From an uncultured Candidatus Competibacteraceae bacterium (lineage in GTDB: Bacteria; Pseudomonadota; Gammaproteobacteria; Competibacterales; Competibacteraceae): a DNA stretch of 7,550 nt. Within the stretch, counting starts at the first letter, position 1; each line of letters starts with the position of its first letter. Below the pieces are notes generated by a model that saw nothing but the letters and a program-made list of their open reading frames with translations, was not told where the DNA came from and did not search any database. Positions 6,991-7,550 of the stretch are shown one piece after another. The DNA is taken from contig CALMNY010000545.1 of NCBI GenBank assembly GCA_937872125.1, positions 1-7,550 on the forward strand. The letters run 5' to 3'. A program made the translations under genes and the position numbers.

Positions 6991-7036
6991 GCGCTTGCCC
7001 TCGTTGCAACCCTATAATTTGAACTTTTTCGTCAGA

Positions 7037-7065
7037 CCGATATTCCAGCCTTCGGTCAATATCGG
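7037..7065. repeat. Perfect 8-base inverted repeat upstream of dapD
   Basis: CCGATATT (7037-7044) and AATATCGG (7058-7065) are exact reverse complements separated by 13 bases, in the 105-base gap between the divergent pterin-family gene and dapD. An overlapping shorter repeat, GACCG (7035-7039) with CGGTC (7053-7057), could form an alternative stem. No T-run follows on either strand, so this is not a terminator. It could be a dimeric regulator's operator or a leader hairpin. A lone perfect TATAAT lies at 7013-7018 on the plus strand, but without a -35 at proper spacing. Confidence 0.45.
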
Positions 7066-7081
7066 CCAGCCAACCCGCCGT

Positions 7082-7087
7082 TGAGGA
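7082..7087 (+). promoter_or_regulatory. Ribosome binding site that sets the dapD GTG start
   Basis: TGAGGA lies eight bases upstream of GTG 7096. No ATG in this frame gives a family-length N-terminus, and the protein from GTG aligns with E. coli DapD from residue 1. This decides the start. Confidence 0.7.
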
Positions 7088-7095
7088 ACACACTC

Positions 7096-7550
<455 letters not shown>

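Noticed and set aside
7013..7018. Perfect TATAAT as a dapD promoter
   Set aside because: No -35-like sequence lies 15-19 bases upstream and there is no extended -10 TG, so it cannot be called a promoter on this alone.

Overview
The window reads as chromosomal DNA from a GC-rich gammaproteobacterium. SerA and DapD align closely with the Escherichia coli proteins from end to end of what is visible. A YaiL (DUF2058) protein sits beside serA, and serA is divergent from a D-2-hydroxyglutarate dehydrogenase, as in Pseudomonas. The genus cannot be fixed by eye. I see no rRNA, tRNA, CRISPR array, insertion sequence, prophage gene or attachment site. Most of the window is ordinary housekeeping metabolism, and I found no convincing new multi-gene system.

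Layout. Positions 21-2945 (minus strand) hold a CNT-family nucleoside transporter followed 33 bases later by a patatin-like lipase with a hydrophobic C-terminal tail; they probably share a transcript. Positions 2946-3141 are a gap with an AT-rich core. Positions 3142-4950 (minus) hold serA followed 27 bases later by yaiL, a likely two-gene operon. A short divergent control region (4951-5046) separates serA from a plus-strand FAD enzyme, D-2-hydroxyglutarate dehydrogenase (5047-6453). This converges on a minus-strand 6-pyruvoyl-tetrahydropterin-synthase-family gene (6466-6990). The two stop codons lie 12 bases apart, inside one stem-loop. The pterin-family gene is in turn divergent from dapD, which starts at GTG 7096 and runs off the right edge.

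How the genes work together. SerA and the FAD enzyme form a known metabolic pair. SerA-type dehydrogenases can reduce 2-oxoglutarate to D-2-hydroxyglutarate, which regenerates NAD+ and helps pull the unfavourable first step of serine synthesis. The FAD enzyme converts D-2-hydroxyglutarate back to 2-oxoglutarate. DapD belongs to lysine and peptidoglycan precursor synthesis. The transporter and lipase have no obvious shared pathway.

The points most worth a second look are the pterin-synthase paralogue that lacks the usual catalytic Cys and His, the transporter whose nucleobase-contact residues differ from the characterised family member while the ribose contacts are kept, the membrane-tailed lipase, and the small palindromic or stem-loop elements in the gaps around the pterin-family gene.
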